This document shows, in pieces, positions 9,409 to 18,511 of a stretch of DNA of 64,000 nucleotides. The DNA is taken from contig NZ_CP025394.1 of NCBI RefSeq assembly GCF_002943525.1, forward strand, positions 3,720,001 through 3,784,000. The letters run 5' to 3'. Each line of letters begins with the position of its first letter. Position 1 is the first letter of the stretch. The stretch is from Kitasatospora sp. MMS16-BH015 (GTDB lineage: Bacteria > Actinomycetota > Actinomycetes > Streptomycetales > Streptomycetaceae). The notes under the pieces were generated by a model that worked only from the letters and a program-made list of their open reading frames with translations, had not been told where the DNA came from and made no database searches. Both the position numbers and the translations under genes were made by a program.

Positions 9409-10298
9409 TGGCACGCGGCAGCAAGCCCGCCCCCAAGCCCCGCAAGACGGTGCTGACCCACACCATCGCCGACTTCGAGCCGGCCTTCTGGCCGGACGAG
9501 CAGCCGGTGGACAACGCCGTGGTGATGACCATGGGCGCGCTGCACGAGGGCCACGCCGCGCTGATCCGGGCCGCCCGCAAGCAGGTCGGCAAGGACGGCC
9601 GGGTCGCCGTGACGGTCTTCGTCAACCCGCTCCAGTTCGACGACGCCGCGGACCTGGAGCGCTACCCCAAGACGCTGGCCGCCGACGTCCGGGTCGCCGA
9701 GGAGAACGGCGCGGACGTGGTCTTCGCCCCGCTGCCGGAGGAGATGTACCCGAACGGCACCCCGGTGGTCCGCCTGAGCGCGGGCCCGATGGGCGAGCGG
9801 TTCGAGGGCGCCGCCCGGCCCGGGCACTTCGACGGGATGCTCACCGTCGTCGCCAAGCTGCTGCACATCACCGACCCGGACTTCGCCTTCTTCGGCGAGA
9901 AGGACGCCCAGCAGCTGGCCCTGATCCAGCGCATGGTGGCCGACCTCGACTTCGACGTGGAGATCGTCGGGGTGCCGACCGTCCGCGAGGAGGACGGCCT
10001 GGCCCTCTCCTCCCGCAACCGCTTCCTCTCCGAGGCCGAGCGCACCCAGGCGCTGGCTCTCTCCCGCGCGCTGTTCGCCGGGCGGGACGCCGCCGCCAAG
10101 GGCCCGCAGGCCGTCCGCGAGGCCGCCGCCGCCGTGCTCGACGGCGCCCAGGGCCTCTCCCTCGACTACCTCGCCCTGATCGACCCGGACGCCTTCACCG
10201 AGGCGCCGGACGACTTCCAGGGCGAGGCCGTGCTGGCCGTGGCCGCGAAGGTGGGCGCCACCCGCCTGATCGACAACGTCCGCATGATCGTCCGATAA
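9408..10298 (+). CDS. panC: Pantothenate synthetase
   Basis: A 296-residue cytosolic enzyme that condenses pantoate and beta-alanine with ATP. Family motifs are present: [15 protein letters not shown] with the HxGH nucleotide site, [29 protein letters not shown] and LSSRNRFLS. The start ATG overlaps the stop of the DUF2520 gene, and panD follows 56 bp downstream, so the product and its beta-alanine supplier are made together. The first 12 residues (Lys/Pro-rich) are an extension compared with the E. coli protein. Confidence 0.95.
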   Translation: MARGSKPAPKPRKTVLTHTIADFEPAFWPDEQPVDNAVVMTMGALHEGHAALIRAARKQVGKDGRVAVTVFVNPLQFDDAADLERYPKTLAADVRVAEENGADVVFAPLPEEMYPNGTPVVRLSAGPMGERFEGAARPGHFDGMLTVVAKLLHITDPDFAFFGEKDAQQLALIQRMVADLDFDVEIVGVPTVREEDGLALSSRNRFLSEAERTQALALSRALFAGRDAAAKGPQAVREAAAAVLDGAQGLSLDYLALIDPDAFTEAPDDFQGEAVLAVAAKVGATRLIDNVRMIVR

Positions 10299-10354
10299 CA
10301 CTCCAAAAAACCGTCGAAGTACGGCATGCACTCACTCCCGGAGGCGTGACCAAG

Positions 10355-10849
10355 ATGCTCCGCACCATGATGAAGTCCAAGATCCACCGTGCCACCGTCA
10401 CCCAGGCCGACCTGCACTACGTCGGCTCGGTGACGGTGGACCAGGACCTGCTCGACGCGGCCGACCTGCTGCCCGGCGAGCTGGTCCACATCGTCGACGT
10501 CACCAACGGCGCCCGCCTGGAGACGTACACCATCGCCGGGGAGCGCGGCTCCGGCGTGATCGGCATCAACGGCGCCGCCGCCCACCTGGTGCACCCGGGC
10601 GACCTGGTGATCCTGATCGCCTACGGCCAGATGGAGACGGCCGAGGCGAAGGGCTACGTGCCGAGCGTGGTCTTCGTGGACGCCGACAACAGGATCACCG
10701 GCACCGGCGGCGACCCCGCCGAGACGCCCGAGGGCAGCGGCCTGCGCCGCGGTGACCTGACAGAGGGCGGCCCGGCTTCCGGTGGAGGGGCCACCGAATC
10801 CAAGGCGTACGGTGACCTGGACACCGCGGCCCTCACCGCGGCGCGCTGA
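10355..10849 (+). CDS. panD: Aspartate 1-decarboxylase (pyruvoyl enzyme)
   Basis: A 164-residue proenzyme. The start ATG 10355 is preferred over GTG 10346 because GGAGG at 10340-10344 gives correct spacing only for the ATG, and because this start places the self-cleavage pair at Gly24-Ser25 (HYVGSVTVD), the position known for E. coli PanD. Cleavage there makes the pyruvoyl group that decarboxylates aspartate to beta-alanine. The core ends near VFVDADN. The last 40 or so residues are a Gly/Thr/Ala-rich tail not found in the E. coli enzyme. Confidence 0.95.
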   Translation: MLRTMMKSKIHRATVTQADLHYVGSVTVDQDLLDAADLLPGELVHIVDVTNGARLETYTIAGERGSGVIGINGAAAHLVHPGDLVILIAYGQMETAEAKGYVPSVVFVDADNRITGTGGDPAETPEGSGLRRGDLTEGGPASGGGATESKAYGDLDTAALTAAR

Positions 10850-10865
10850 AGGAGCCACTGAAAAG

Positions 10866-12542
10866 ATGTCCGTCTCACATCGCCTGACCGCTCCGGCCCC
10901 CGGCTGGACCACCACCACCGACGTGGTCGTGGTCGGCTCCGGCGTCGCCGGTCTCACCGTCGCGCTCAATCTCCGCCAGGCCGGCCTGCGGGCCGTGGTG
11001 GTCACCAAGGCGATGCTCGACGACGGGTCCACCCGCTGGGCCCAGGGTGGCGTGGCCGCCGCCCTGGGCGAGGGGGACACCCCCGAGCAGCACCTGGCCG
11101 ACACCCTGGTCGCGGGCGCCGGGCTCTGTGACGAGGAGGCCGTGCGCACCCTGGTCACCGAGGGCCCGGACGCGGTGCGGCACCTGATCGCCACCGGCGC
11201 CGCCTTCGACAAGGGCGCCGACGGCGAGATCCTGCTGACCCGCGAGGGCGGCCACCACCGGCGCCGGATCGTGCACGCGGGCGGCGACGCCACCGGGGCC
11301 GAGATATCCCGCGCGCTGGTCGCCGCCGTCCGCTCCGACCCCGGCCTGGAGCTGATCGAGCACGCGCTGGTGCTCGACCTGCTCACCGACGCCGAGGGCC
11401 ACGCCGCCGGCCTGACCCTGCACGTGATGGGCGAGGGCCAGCGGGACGGCGTGGGCGCCATCCGGGCCAAGGCCGTGGTGCTGGCCACCGGCGGCATGGG
11501 CCAGGTCTTCTCGGCCACCACCAACCCGGCCGTCTCCACCGGCGACGGCGTGGCGCTGGCGCTGCGCGCCGGGGCCGAGGTCACCGACCTGGAGTTCGTC
11601 CAGTTCCACCCCACCGTGCTCTGGCTCGGGCCGGAGGCCGAGGGCCAGCAGCCGCTGGTCTCCGAGGCCGTCCGGGGCGAGGGCGCGCACCTGGTGGACG
11701 CGGACGGCGTCCGCTTCATGGTCGGCCAGCACGAGCTCGCCGAGCTCGCCCCCCGGGACATCGTCGCCAAGGCGATCACCCGGCGGATGGCGGAGCTCGA
11801 CGCCCAGCACATGTACCTGGACGGGCGGCACTTCGGCGCCGAGATGTGGGAGCAGCGCTTCCCCACCATCCTCGCCTCCTGCCGCTCGCACGGCATCGAC
11901 CCGGTCACCGAGCCGATCCCGGTCGCCCCGGCCGCGCACTACGCCTCCGGCGGGGTCCGCACCGACCTGCGCGGGCGCACCAGCGTGCCCGGGCTGTACG
12001 CCTGCGGCGAGGTGGCCTGCACCGGGGTGCACGGCGCCAACCGGCTCGCCTCCAACTCGCTGCTCGAGGGCCTGGTCTTCGCGGAGCAGATCGCCGCCGA
12101 CCTGATCGCCCGGCACCGCGCGGGCGAGCTGCCCGAGCGCACCGTGGACGTGGCCGGGGCCCGGGCGGCCCGCAGCGTGCCGCTGCTCGCCCCGGAGGCC
12201 CGGGCCCGGATCCAGTGCCTGATGTCCACCGGCGCCGGCGTCATCCGCTCGGCCGCCTCGATGGCCACCACCGCCGCCGGCCTGGCCGAGCTCGCCGCGC
12301 AGGCCCACGCGCACGCGGCCGAGGAGAAGCCGGCCGACCCCCGGGTGGAGACCTGGGAGGCCACCAACCTCCACCTGGTCGCCACCGCCCTGGTCACCGC
12401 CGCCGCCCAGCGCGAGGAGACCCGGGGCTGCCACTGGCGCGAGGACTTCCCCGAGCGGGACGACGCGCAGTGGCAGCGCCACCTGATCACCACTCTCGCC
12501 GTCGCCACCGGCACCCCTGTCAGCACCCCCGAGGAGCAGTAG
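10866..12542 (+). CDS. nadB: L-aspartate oxidase
   Basis: A 558-residue FAD enzyme that makes iminoaspartate for quinolinate synthesis. It has the dinucleotide-binding start VVVVGSGVAGLTVAL, then STRWAQGGVAAAL, HRRRIVHAGGDATGAEI, VLATGGMGQVFSATTNP, FVQFHPTVL and the FAD-binding end NRLASNSLLEGLVFAE. The C-terminal domain is of the fumarate reductase/succinate dehydrogenase type. The start ATG 10866 follows AAGGAG. It sits 17 bp after panD. nadA, the usual partner, is not in the window. Confidence 0.95.
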   Translation: MSVSHRLTAPAPGWTTTTDVVVVGSGVAGLTVALNLRQAGLRAVVVTKAMLDDGSTRWAQGGVAAALGEGDTPEQHLADTLVAGAGLCDEEAVRTLVTEGPDAVRHLIATGAAFDKGADGEILLTREGGHHRRRIVHAGGDATGAEISRALVAAVRSDPGLELIEHALVLDLLTDAEGHAAGLTLHVMGEGQRDGVGAIRAKAVVLATGGMGQVFSATTNPAVSTGDGVALALRAGAEVTDLEFVQFHPTVLWLGPEAEGQQPLVSEAVRGEGAHLVDADGVRFMVGQHELAELAPRDIVAKAITRRMAELDAQHMYLDGRHFGAEMWEQRFPTILASCRSHGIDPVTEPIPVAPAAHYASGGVRTDLRGRTSVPGLYACGEVACTGVHGANRLASNSLLEGLVFAEQIAADLIARHRAGELPERTVDVAGARAARSVPLLAPEARARIQCLMSTGAGVIRSAASMATTAAGLAELAAQAHAHAAEEKPADPRVETWEATNLHLVATALVTAAAQREETRGCHWREDFPERDDAQWQRHLITTLAVATGTPVSTPEEQ

Positions 12543-12546
12543 AACC

Positions 12547-13509
12547 ATGACCCACGTCCACGAGGAACTCCCCATGGCCGACGGCTGCGGCGACGGCTGC
12601 GCCTGCGGGGACGCCGAGGCGTACGAGACCGGCCTGGACCCCGCGCTGGCCGAGCTCCTGGAGGAGGCCGGGCTCGACCCGGTCGAGGTCGAGGACATCG
12701 CCACCCTGGCGCTGGCCGAGGACCTGGCCGGCGGCGAGGACGTCACCTCCACCGCCACCGTCCCGGCGGAGGCCGTGGCCACCGCCGACTTCACCGCCCG
12801 CGAGGCCGGCGTGGTGGCCGGCCTGCGGATCGCCGAGGCCGTGGTCTCGCTGGTCTGCGAGGAGGAGTTCGAGGTCGAGCGGCACGTGGAGGACGGCGCG
12901 AAGGTCGAGGCCGGCCAGGTGCTGCTCTCGGTGCGCAGCCGCACCCGCGACCTGCTGACCGCCGAGCGCAGCACGCTCAACCTGCTCTGCCACCTCTCCG
13001 GCATCGCCACCGCCACCCGCGCCTGGGCCGACGAGCTGGCCGGCACCAAGGCCGTGGTCCGGGACACCCGCAAGACCACCCCGGGCCTGCGCGCGCTGCA
13101 GAAGTACGCCGTCCGCGCGGGCGGTGGCGCCAACCACCGGATGTCGCTCTCCGACGCCGCGCTGGTCAAGGACAACCACGTGATCGCGGCCGGCGGCGTC
13201 GCCGAGGCGTTCAAGGCCGTCAAGGCCGCCTACCCCGACCTGCCGGTCGAGGTGGAGGTGGACACCATCGAGCAGATCACCCCCGTCCTGGAGGCCGGGG
13301 CCGACCTGATCCTGCTGGACAACTTCACCGTCGAGCAGCTGCGCGAGGCCGTCGCCCTGGTGGCCGGCCGGGCGAAGCTGGAGGCCTCCGGCGGGCTGAC
13401 CCTGGCCACCGCCCGGGCCGTCGCCGAGACTGGTGTCGACTACCTCGCGGTCGGTGCGCTGACCCACTCCTCGCCGATCCTGGACATCGGCCTGGACCTC
13501 CGTTCCTGA
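12547..13509 (+). CDS. nadC: Nicotinate-nucleotide diphosphorylase (quinolinate phosphoribosyltransferase)
   Basis: A 320-residue protein starting four bases after the nadB stop. The catalytic core carries EDxxGGDVT-type start (LAEDLAGGEDVTS), ERSTLNLLCHLSGIAT, RDTRKTTPGLR, GGGANHRMSLSDAALVKDNH and LLDNF, all expected for this enzyme, which joins quinolinate and PRPP. The first 30 residues are an unusual extension containing CGDGCACGD, a Cys cluster not part of the normal fold. It could bind metal or be regulatory; this is only an observation. Confidence 0.95.
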   Translation: MTHVHEELPMADGCGDGCACGDAEAYETGLDPALAELLEEAGLDPVEVEDIATLALAEDLAGGEDVTSTATVPAEAVATADFTAREAGVVAGLRIAEAVVSLVCEEEFEVERHVEDGAKVEAGQVLLSVRSRTRDLLTAERSTLNLLCHLSGIATATRAWADELAGTKAVVRDTRKTTPGLRALQKYAVRAGGGANHRMSLSDAALVKDNHVIAAGGVAEAFKAVKAAYPDLPVEVEVDTIEQITPVLEAGADLILLDNFTVEQLREAVALVAGRAKLEASGGLTLATARAVAETGVDYLAVGALTHSSPILDIGLDLRS

Positions 13510-13535
13510 CCGTCCGCTTCACCAGAAAGCAGCCC

Positions 13536-14321
13536 ATGCTCCTCACCATCGACGTCGGCAACACTCAGACCACGCTCGGCCTGTTCGACGGTGAGGAGAT
13601 CGTCGAGCACTGGCGGATCTCCACCGATCCGCGCCGCACGGCGGACGAACTGGCGGTGCTGATGCAGGGCCTGATGGGGTCGCACCCCATCATCTCCGCC
13701 GAGGACCAGGTCTCCGGGCTGGCGATCTGCTCCTCGGTGCCCGCCGTGCTCCACGAGCTCCGCGAGGTGACGCGCCGTTACTACGGCGACGTGCCCGCGG
13801 TGATCGTGGAGCCCGGCGTGAAGACCGGGGTGCACGTCCTCATGGACAACCCCAAGGAGGTCGGCGCCGACCGGATCGTCAACGCGCTGGCCGCCAACCA
13901 CCTCTACGGCGGCCCGTGCATCGTGGTCGACTTCGGCACCGCCACCACCTTCGACGCGATCAACGAGCGCGGCGACTACGTGGGCGGGGCGATCGCCCCG
14001 GGCATCGAGATCTCGGTGGAGGCGCTCGGCCTGCGCGGTGCGCAGCTGCGCAAGATCGAGCTGGCCCGGCCGCGGAACGTGATCGGCAAGAACACCGTCG
14101 AGGGCATGCAGTCCGGCATCCTGTACGGCTTCGCCGGGCAGGTGGACGGCCTGGTCGAGCGGATGGCCAAGGAGCTCGCCAAGGACCCGGAGGACGTCCA
14201 GGTGATCGCCACCGGCGGGCTGGCCCCGCTGGTGCTCGGCGAGGCGAGCGCGATCGACGTGCACGAGCCCTGGCTCACCCTGATCGGCCTGCGCCTGGTC
14301 TACGAGCGCAACAAGGGCTGA
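13536..14321 (+). CDS. coaX: Type III pantothenate kinase
   Basis: A 261-residue enzyme of the ASKHA fold, first step of CoA synthesis from pantothenate. Motifs: the phosphate-1 loop IDVGNTQTTLGLF at the N-terminus, RISTDPRRTADE, KEVGADRIVNALA, and CIVVDFGTATTFD with the catalytic Asp. It closes the panC-panD-nadB-nadC run, 26 bp after nadC, so pantothenate synthesis and its phosphorylation are in one transcription unit with NAD synthesis. Confidence 0.95.
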   Translation: MLLTIDVGNTQTTLGLFDGEEIVEHWRISTDPRRTADELAVLMQGLMGSHPIISAEDQVSGLAICSSVPAVLHELREVTRRYYGDVPAVIVEPGVKTGVHVLMDNPKEVGADRIVNALAANHLYGGPCIVVDFGTATTFDAINERGDYVGGAIAPGIEISVEALGLRGAQLRKIELARPRNVIGKNTVEGMQSGILYGFAGQVDGLVERMAKELAKDPEDVQVIATGGLAPLVLGEASAIDVHEPWLTLIGLRLVYERNKG

Positions 14322-14424
14322 TCGCCCCCCAGCTGACGGCCGGTCATTGCTCCGCCCTGCGTACGGTTATCGGCCAATCGGGACAAACACGGCCACAATC
14401 GTCATAAATCGGACGTACGCCACG

Positions 14425-14437
14425 TACTGTCAGGTCA
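14425..14437 (+). promoter_or_regulatory. -10 element for a leaderless transcript
   Basis: TACTGT (14425-14430) lies seven bases before the ATG at 14437. No Shine-Dalgarno sequence precedes the ATG. Confidence 0.5.
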
Positions 14438-15114
14438 TGCCTACGCCACACGGATCGCGCGGCGGCATGGCCTTCAGCGCCGACGAAGTCCGGGTGCTGC
14501 GCCGTGCTCTCGCCCAAGCCCTGTACCCCGTCCACGCCCCGCACGCGGCCGCCGTCGCCACCCTCTGGGCGGAGGACGTCCAGGAGGCGCTGCGCCTCGC
14601 CGAAGCCGTGGACGAGGCCGTCCACGAGGGCGGGCGGCTGCGCACCTTCCTGCTCGCCGACCTGGCCCGCTACCGCGCCGCCCTGCCGGGCAGCGCGATC
14701 GGCTACCTGGAGCGCCTGGAGGAGGCCGTCGCCGACGGCTACCTGCCCGGCCCCGAGGACCTCGCCGCCCTGCGGGCCCTCGCCCGCCTCCCCTGCGGCA
14801 GCACCGAGCGCTCCCGCCGCTCCCGCCTGGCCGGCCGCTGCCACGCCCTCGCCGAGGCCGAGGTCCGCGAGCGCCTCGCCCTCGGCTCGGGCCAGCGCCA
14901 CCTCACCGCCGTGCCCAGCCCGGCCACCGAGCCCTTCCCCGCAGACCCCATCCCGACGATCGCAGGAGGACGGCCCCCCATGAGCTCCACCGACACCCCG
15001 AAGCCCCCGCAGCCCCCGGCCCGCCCCCAACCCCGCCGGATGCCCACCCCCGCCGAACTCTTCGGCCGCCGCCGCCCCGACCCGGACCCCGAGCCCGAAC
15101 TCGCCACCGGCTGA
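14437..15114 (+). CDS. Conserved actinobacterial hypothetical protein with Pro-rich tail
   Basis: A 225-residue protein of unknown function. Residues 10-150 are predicted helical, Ala/Leu/Arg-rich and acidic (for example LRTFLLADLARYRAALPGSAIGYLERLEEAVADGY). The C-terminal 44 residues are Pro/Arg-rich and disordered, ending in acidic PDPEPEL. An in-frame ATG at 14980 (residue 182) is preceded by an unusually strong ribosome binding site, GCAGGAGGA (14962-14970), so the Pro-rich tail might also be made as a separate 44-residue product. It lies between coaX and the surface-protein gene, a position conserved in Streptomyces as far as I recall. Confidence 0.75.
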   Translation: MPTPHGSRGGMAFSADEVRVLRRALAQALYPVHAPHAAAVATLWAEDVQEALRLAEAVDEAVHEGGRLRTFLLADLARYRAALPGSAIGYLERLEEAVADGYLPGPEDLAALRALARLPCGSTERSRRSRLAGRCHALAEAEVRERLALGSGQRHLTAVPSPATEPFPADPIPTIAGGRPPMSSTDTPKPPQPPARPQPRRMPTPAELFGRRRPDPDPEPELATG

Positions 15115-15126
15115 CCACCCCCGACC

Positions 15127-15150
15127 GGGGAGGCCGTACCGGGCCTCCCC
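15127..15150 (+). terminator. Rho-independent-like hairpin
   Basis: GGGGAGGCC (15127-15135) pairs perfectly with GGCCTCCCC (15142-15150) around a six-base loop, just after the stop at 15114. Confidence 0.7.
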
Positions 15151-15232
15151 GTACAACCTTCTGCCGTCCCACGGGTCCTACCGAGCGCGGCCGCACCATC
15201 GGCGGTCCGCGACCGACCGACCACGGGGACCC

Positions 15233-16618
15233 ATGGACACCAAGCCACGCTCACGACTCGCCCGCGCCGCTGCAGCCGCCCTCGCCGCCGGACTGCTGAC
15301 TGCTGCGACCCCGGCCCTCGCGGCCGACCAACCGGGCAGCCCCGACCTGATGATCACCAGCCTCGACGGGGACAACCCCTGGCGACCGATCAGCGCCACC
15401 CCTGGGGTCGCTTTCGCTCCGGTCGCGAAGTTCACCAACAAGGGCTCGGCGGCGGCCCCCCAGGTCGTCGTCGAGGCGTTCATCGCCGCCGGCCTCGACT
15501 TCGCGCAGCGTTACGCCAACTGCGAGTACGCCACCGAGGGGGGTGGCTACCCCGGCACACTGGCCCTCTGCACCGTCGACTCTCCCATCGAGCCCGGCGG
15601 TTCGGCCGCACTGGACGGCCTGACTCTCGTCCCAGCAACCACCGCGACGTCCACCGGCGGCAAGGTGACGATCGGTTCCGCCGAGTCCGCGACCGCCGGA
15701 GAGTGGCGCCGGACCCACCACTTCGAGCGCGGCACCGGCCCCCGCCTCACCGTCGGCCGTCCCGAGGGTGCCCCCGCGACGACCCAGGTGGGGAACGGGG
15801 GCTACTACCCCCGCGAGTTCTCCGTGGCGGTCGACAACAGCGCCGACTACGCGGCCTCGGCCGAGTGGACCCCGGCAGCAGACGGACGGCGGGGCCGGGT
15901 CACGGTGGGGCTGCGCAATGACGGCCCCGGCATCGTGGTCCCCGATCTCGACCGCTACCCCTCGGGTTTCCTCGGCGCTGTCAGCCTCACCCTGCCCCAG
16001 GGCGTCGAAGTGACGAAACTCCCCGACAACTGCGGTCCGTTCTTGGACACCGGCCTCCAACCCGTGCCGCACAGGTACCACTGCGCGGTCCCGTGGAAGA
16101 CCCGGCTCGGGGTCGGCGCCACCAAGAACTACGACATCGAGGTCGCGCTCTCCTCCGGCTTCACCCGTGCCTCGGCAGCCGTCAGCCTGGAGGACGACTA
16201 CCACGACGGCGAGCACCAGCACCCCGACCTGATGTGGTGGGACAAGAACCCCGGCAACGACCGGATCACGCTGCTGCTCGGCGACCAGGCCGCGACCACG
16301 ACACCCACCCCGGGCCCGCGTCCCACCGCCACGGCTTCTCCCACCGGCACCGTGGCACCCACCACCGGCACGACGCCCACCCGCAGCACGACGCCCACCC
16401 GCCCGGCGGCACCCACCACGCCCGCCGCGGCCACCGCGCCCGCCCCGACCACCAGCTCGGCGGCGTCCGTGGCCCCGACCACTCCGGTGCAGGGCCTCGC
16501 CTCCACCGGCGGCGGCTCGGGCATGGGCACCACGGCCGCCCTCGGCGGCGGTGCCCTCGCCCTCGGCGGCCTGCTGGCCGTCTGGGCAGCCCGCCGCCGG
16601 CGCGGCGCGCACCGCTAG
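15233..16618 (+). CDS. Secreted, sortase-anchored surface protein (LAxTG type)
   Basis: A 461-residue protein. It has a signal peptide (positive MDTKPRSRLAR, hydrophobic stretch, cleavage near ALAADQ), then a beta-rich ectodomain of about 330 residues in which segments such as FAPVAKFTNKGSAAAPQVVVEAF and RGRVTVGLRNDGPGIVV look like repeated immunoglobulin-like strands. A Thr/Pro/Ala-rich wall-spanning linker (about 355-420) and a sorting signal follow: LASTGG, a hydrophobic helix, and the charged tail ARRRRGAHR. LAxTG is the motif of class E sortases of high-GC Gram-positives. Few Cys occur (CEYAT, CTVD, NCGPF, YHCAV), suggesting disulphides. The ligand is unknown. Confidence 0.85.
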   Translation: MDTKPRSRLARAAAAALAAGLLTAATPALAADQPGSPDLMITSLDGDNPWRPISATPGVAFAPVAKFTNKGSAAAPQVVVEAFIAAGLDFAQRYANCEYATEGGGYPGTLALCTVDSPIEPGGSAALDGLTLVPATTATSTGGKVTIGSAESATAGEWRRTHHFERGTGPRLTVGRPEGAPATTQVGNGGYYPREFSVAVDNSADYAASAEWTPAADGRRGRVTVGLRNDGPGIVVPDLDRYPSGFLGAVSLTLPQGVEVTKLPDNCGPFLDTGLQPVPHRYHCAVPWKTRLGVGATKNYDIEVALSSGFTRASAAVSLEDDYHDGEHQHPDLMWWDKNPGNDRITLLLGDQAATTTPTPGPRPTATASPTGTVAPTTGTTPTRSTTPTRPAAPTTPAAATAPAPTTSSAASVAPTTPVQGLASTGGGSGMGTTAALGGGALALGGLLAVWAARRRRGAHR

Positions 16619-16675
16619 CGAGCACCGATGCCCCGCCACCGGTAATCCTGTGGCGGGGCCCGGTGTAACGGTGGC

Positions 16676-16688
16676 TACCCTGGTGGGG
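16676..16688 (+). promoter_or_regulatory. -10 element giving leaderless lysS mRNA
   Basis: TACCCT (16676-16681) ends seven bases before GTG 16688. No ribosome binding site is visible. Confidence 0.5.
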
Positions 16689-18244
16689 TGAGCGATCAGA
16701 ATCCTGCCCTTGCGACCGACGACCTCCCCGAGCAGATGCGCGTCCGGCGCGAGAAGCTGGACAAGCTCCGGGCGGCCGGAGTCGACCCGTACCCGGTCGG
16801 CTTCCCCCGGACCAGCACCATCGCGGACCTCCGCGCCAAGCACCCCGACCTGGAGCCGGACACCGCCACCGGCGAGCGCGTCGGCATCACCGGCCGGGTG
16901 ATCCTGGCCCGCACCGGCGGCAAGCTCTGCTTCGCCACCCTGCGGGACGGCTCCGGCGACCTCCAGGTGATGCTCTCCCTGGACAAGCTGGGCGAGGAGC
17001 GGCTGGCCGAGTGGAAGTCGGCGATCGACCTGGGCGACCAGGTGGGCGTCGAGGGCGAGGTGATCACCTCCCGCCGCGGCGAGCTGAGCGTCATGGTCGA
17101 CCGCTGGGAGCTCACCGCCAAGTGCCTCCGGCCGCTGCCGGACAAGCACAAGGGCCTGACCGACCCGGAGGCTCGGGTCCGCCAGCGGTACGTGGACCTG
17201 ATCGTCAACCCGGAGGCCCGGGAGATCCTGTACCTGCGCTCCAAGGTAGTCCGCTCGATCCGCCGCACCTACGAGGAGCGCGGCTACATCGAGGTCGAGA
17301 CCCCGATGCTGCAGCCGGTGCACGGCGGCGCCAACGCCCGCCCGTTCACCACGCACATCAACGCGTACGACATCGACCTCTTCCTGCGGATCGCCCCGGA
17401 GCTCTACCTCAAGCGCCTGGTGGTCGGCGGCGCCGAGAAGGTCTTCGAGATCAACCGCAACTTCCGCAACGAGGGCGCGGACTCGACCCACAACCCCGAG
17501 TTCACCTCGCTGGAGTCCTACGAGGCGTACGGGGACTACAACACCCAGGCCGAGCTGATCCGCGAGACGATCATCAACGCCGCGCGGGACGCGCTGGGCA
17601 CCACCGTGGTGCGCGGCATCGGCCCGGACGGCGCGGAGCACGAGATCGACCTGGCCGAGCCCTGGGCCGAGGTCAGCGTCTACCCCGGCATCTCGGGCCA
17701 CCTCGGCACCGAGATCACTCCGGACACCACGGTGGAGGAGCTCCGCAAGCTCGCCGACGCCGCGGGCGTGCCGTGGGAGAAGGAGTGGGGCCACGGCCAG
17801 ATCGTGCTGGAGATGGTCGAGCGCCTGCTCGAGCACAACGCGATCAAGCCGACCTTCATCAAGGACTACCCGACCGAGGTCTCCCCGCTCACCCGCCAGC
17901 ACCGCTCGGTCGCGGGCGTGGCCGAGAAGTGGGACCTGGTCATCTTCGGCACCGAGATCGGCACCGCCTACTCCGAGCTGGTCGACCCGGTCGAGCAGCG
18001 CGCCCGGCTGACCGCCCAGTCGCTGCTGGCGGCCGGCGGCGACGTCGAGGCGATGCAGGTGGACGAGGACTTCCTCCGCGCCCTGGAGTACGCGATGCCG
18101 CCCACCGGCGGCCTCGGCCTGGGCGTCGACCGCCTCATCATGCTGCTCACCGGCAAGAACATCCGCGAGACGGTGCTCTTCCCGATCGTCAAGCCCGAGG
18201 CCAAGGCCGCGGCCAAGGCCGCCGAGACCGAGGAGTCCGAATGA
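16688..18244 (+). CDS. lysS: Lysyl-tRNA synthetase, class II
   Basis: A 518-residue enzyme charging tRNA-Lys. The N-terminal OB fold (about 60-160, VGITGRVILARTGGKLCFATLRDG) binds the anticodon. The class II catalytic core follows with motif 2 FEINRNFRNEGADSTHNPEF and motif 3 GLGLGVDRLIMLLTG near the C-terminus. The length is normal for the family. The C-terminus ends in an Ala/Lys/Glu-rich tail. The start codon is GTG on a probably leaderless mRNA. The following small gene overlaps its stop by four bases. Confidence 0.95.
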   Translation: MSDQNPALATDDLPEQMRVRREKLDKLRAAGVDPYPVGFPRTSTIADLRAKHPDLEPDTATGERVGITGRVILARTGGKLCFATLRDGSGDLQVMLSLDKLGEERLAEWKSAIDLGDQVGVEGEVITSRRGELSVMVDRWELTAKCLRPLPDKHKGLTDPEARVRQRYVDLIVNPEAREILYLRSKVVRSIRRTYEERGYIEVETPMLQPVHGGANARPFTTHINAYDIDLFLRIAPELYLKRLVVGGAEKVFEINRNFRNEGADSTHNPEFTSLESYEAYGDYNTQAELIRETIINAARDALGTTVVRGIGPDGAEHEIDLAEPWAEVSVYPGISGHLGTEITPDTTVEELRKLADAAGVPWEKEWGHGQIVLEMVERLLEHNAIKPTFIKDYPTEVSPLTRQHRSVAGVAEKWDLVIFGTEIGTAYSELVDPVEQRARLTAQSLLAAGGDVEAMQVDEDFLRALEYAMPPTGGLGLGVDRLIMLLTGKNIRETVLFPIVKPEAKAAAKAAETEESE

Positions 18245-18396
18245 GCTACATCTCCGCGATCGTCCCGCCGCTGGTGATGGCGATCGGTTTCGGCTTCCTG
18301 GTGCGGGCCATCATCCGCAGCCAGGGCGGGGCCCAGAAGGGCAAGGAGGACGCCGCCGCCGAGGCGATGGCCCGCACCGCCCGGGCCGCCGAATAG
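18241..18396 (+). CDS. Small single-pass membrane protein coupled to lysS
   Basis: A 51-residue protein starting at ATG 18241, which overlaps the lysS stop (ATGA), so translation is coupled. Residues 5-25 (SAIVPPLVMAIGFGFLVRAII) form one transmembrane helix, followed by a short charged Ala-rich tail. I do not recognise a named family. Small proteins of this kind sit after lysS in other Streptomyces as I recall, which supports it as a real gene. A strong terminator follows. Confidence 0.75.
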   Translation: MSYISAIVPPLVMAIGFGFLVRAIIRSQGGAQKGKEDAAAEAMARTARAAE

Positions 18397-18421
18397 CGGC
18401 CGCAAACCCACGGAACGCCCC

Positions 18422-18456
18422 GCGCGCCGTCGCCCCCACCCGGGGCGGCGGCGCGC
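18422..18456 (+). terminator. lysS operon terminator hairpin
   Basis: GCGCGCCGTCGCCCC (18422-18436) pairs with 18442-18456 with a single G-U, around a five-base loop. There is no U-tract, as is usual for this group. Confidence 0.7.
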
Positions 18457-18511
18457 CGGTTTGCCCGCAGAAGCAAATTTTGTCCGAATCATTCCCTATC
18501 CTGGCCGGACT

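Noticed and set aside
10875..13223. A 782-codon minus-strand frame over nadB and nadC
   Set aside because: Antisense to two well-identified enzymes and without any recognisable domain.
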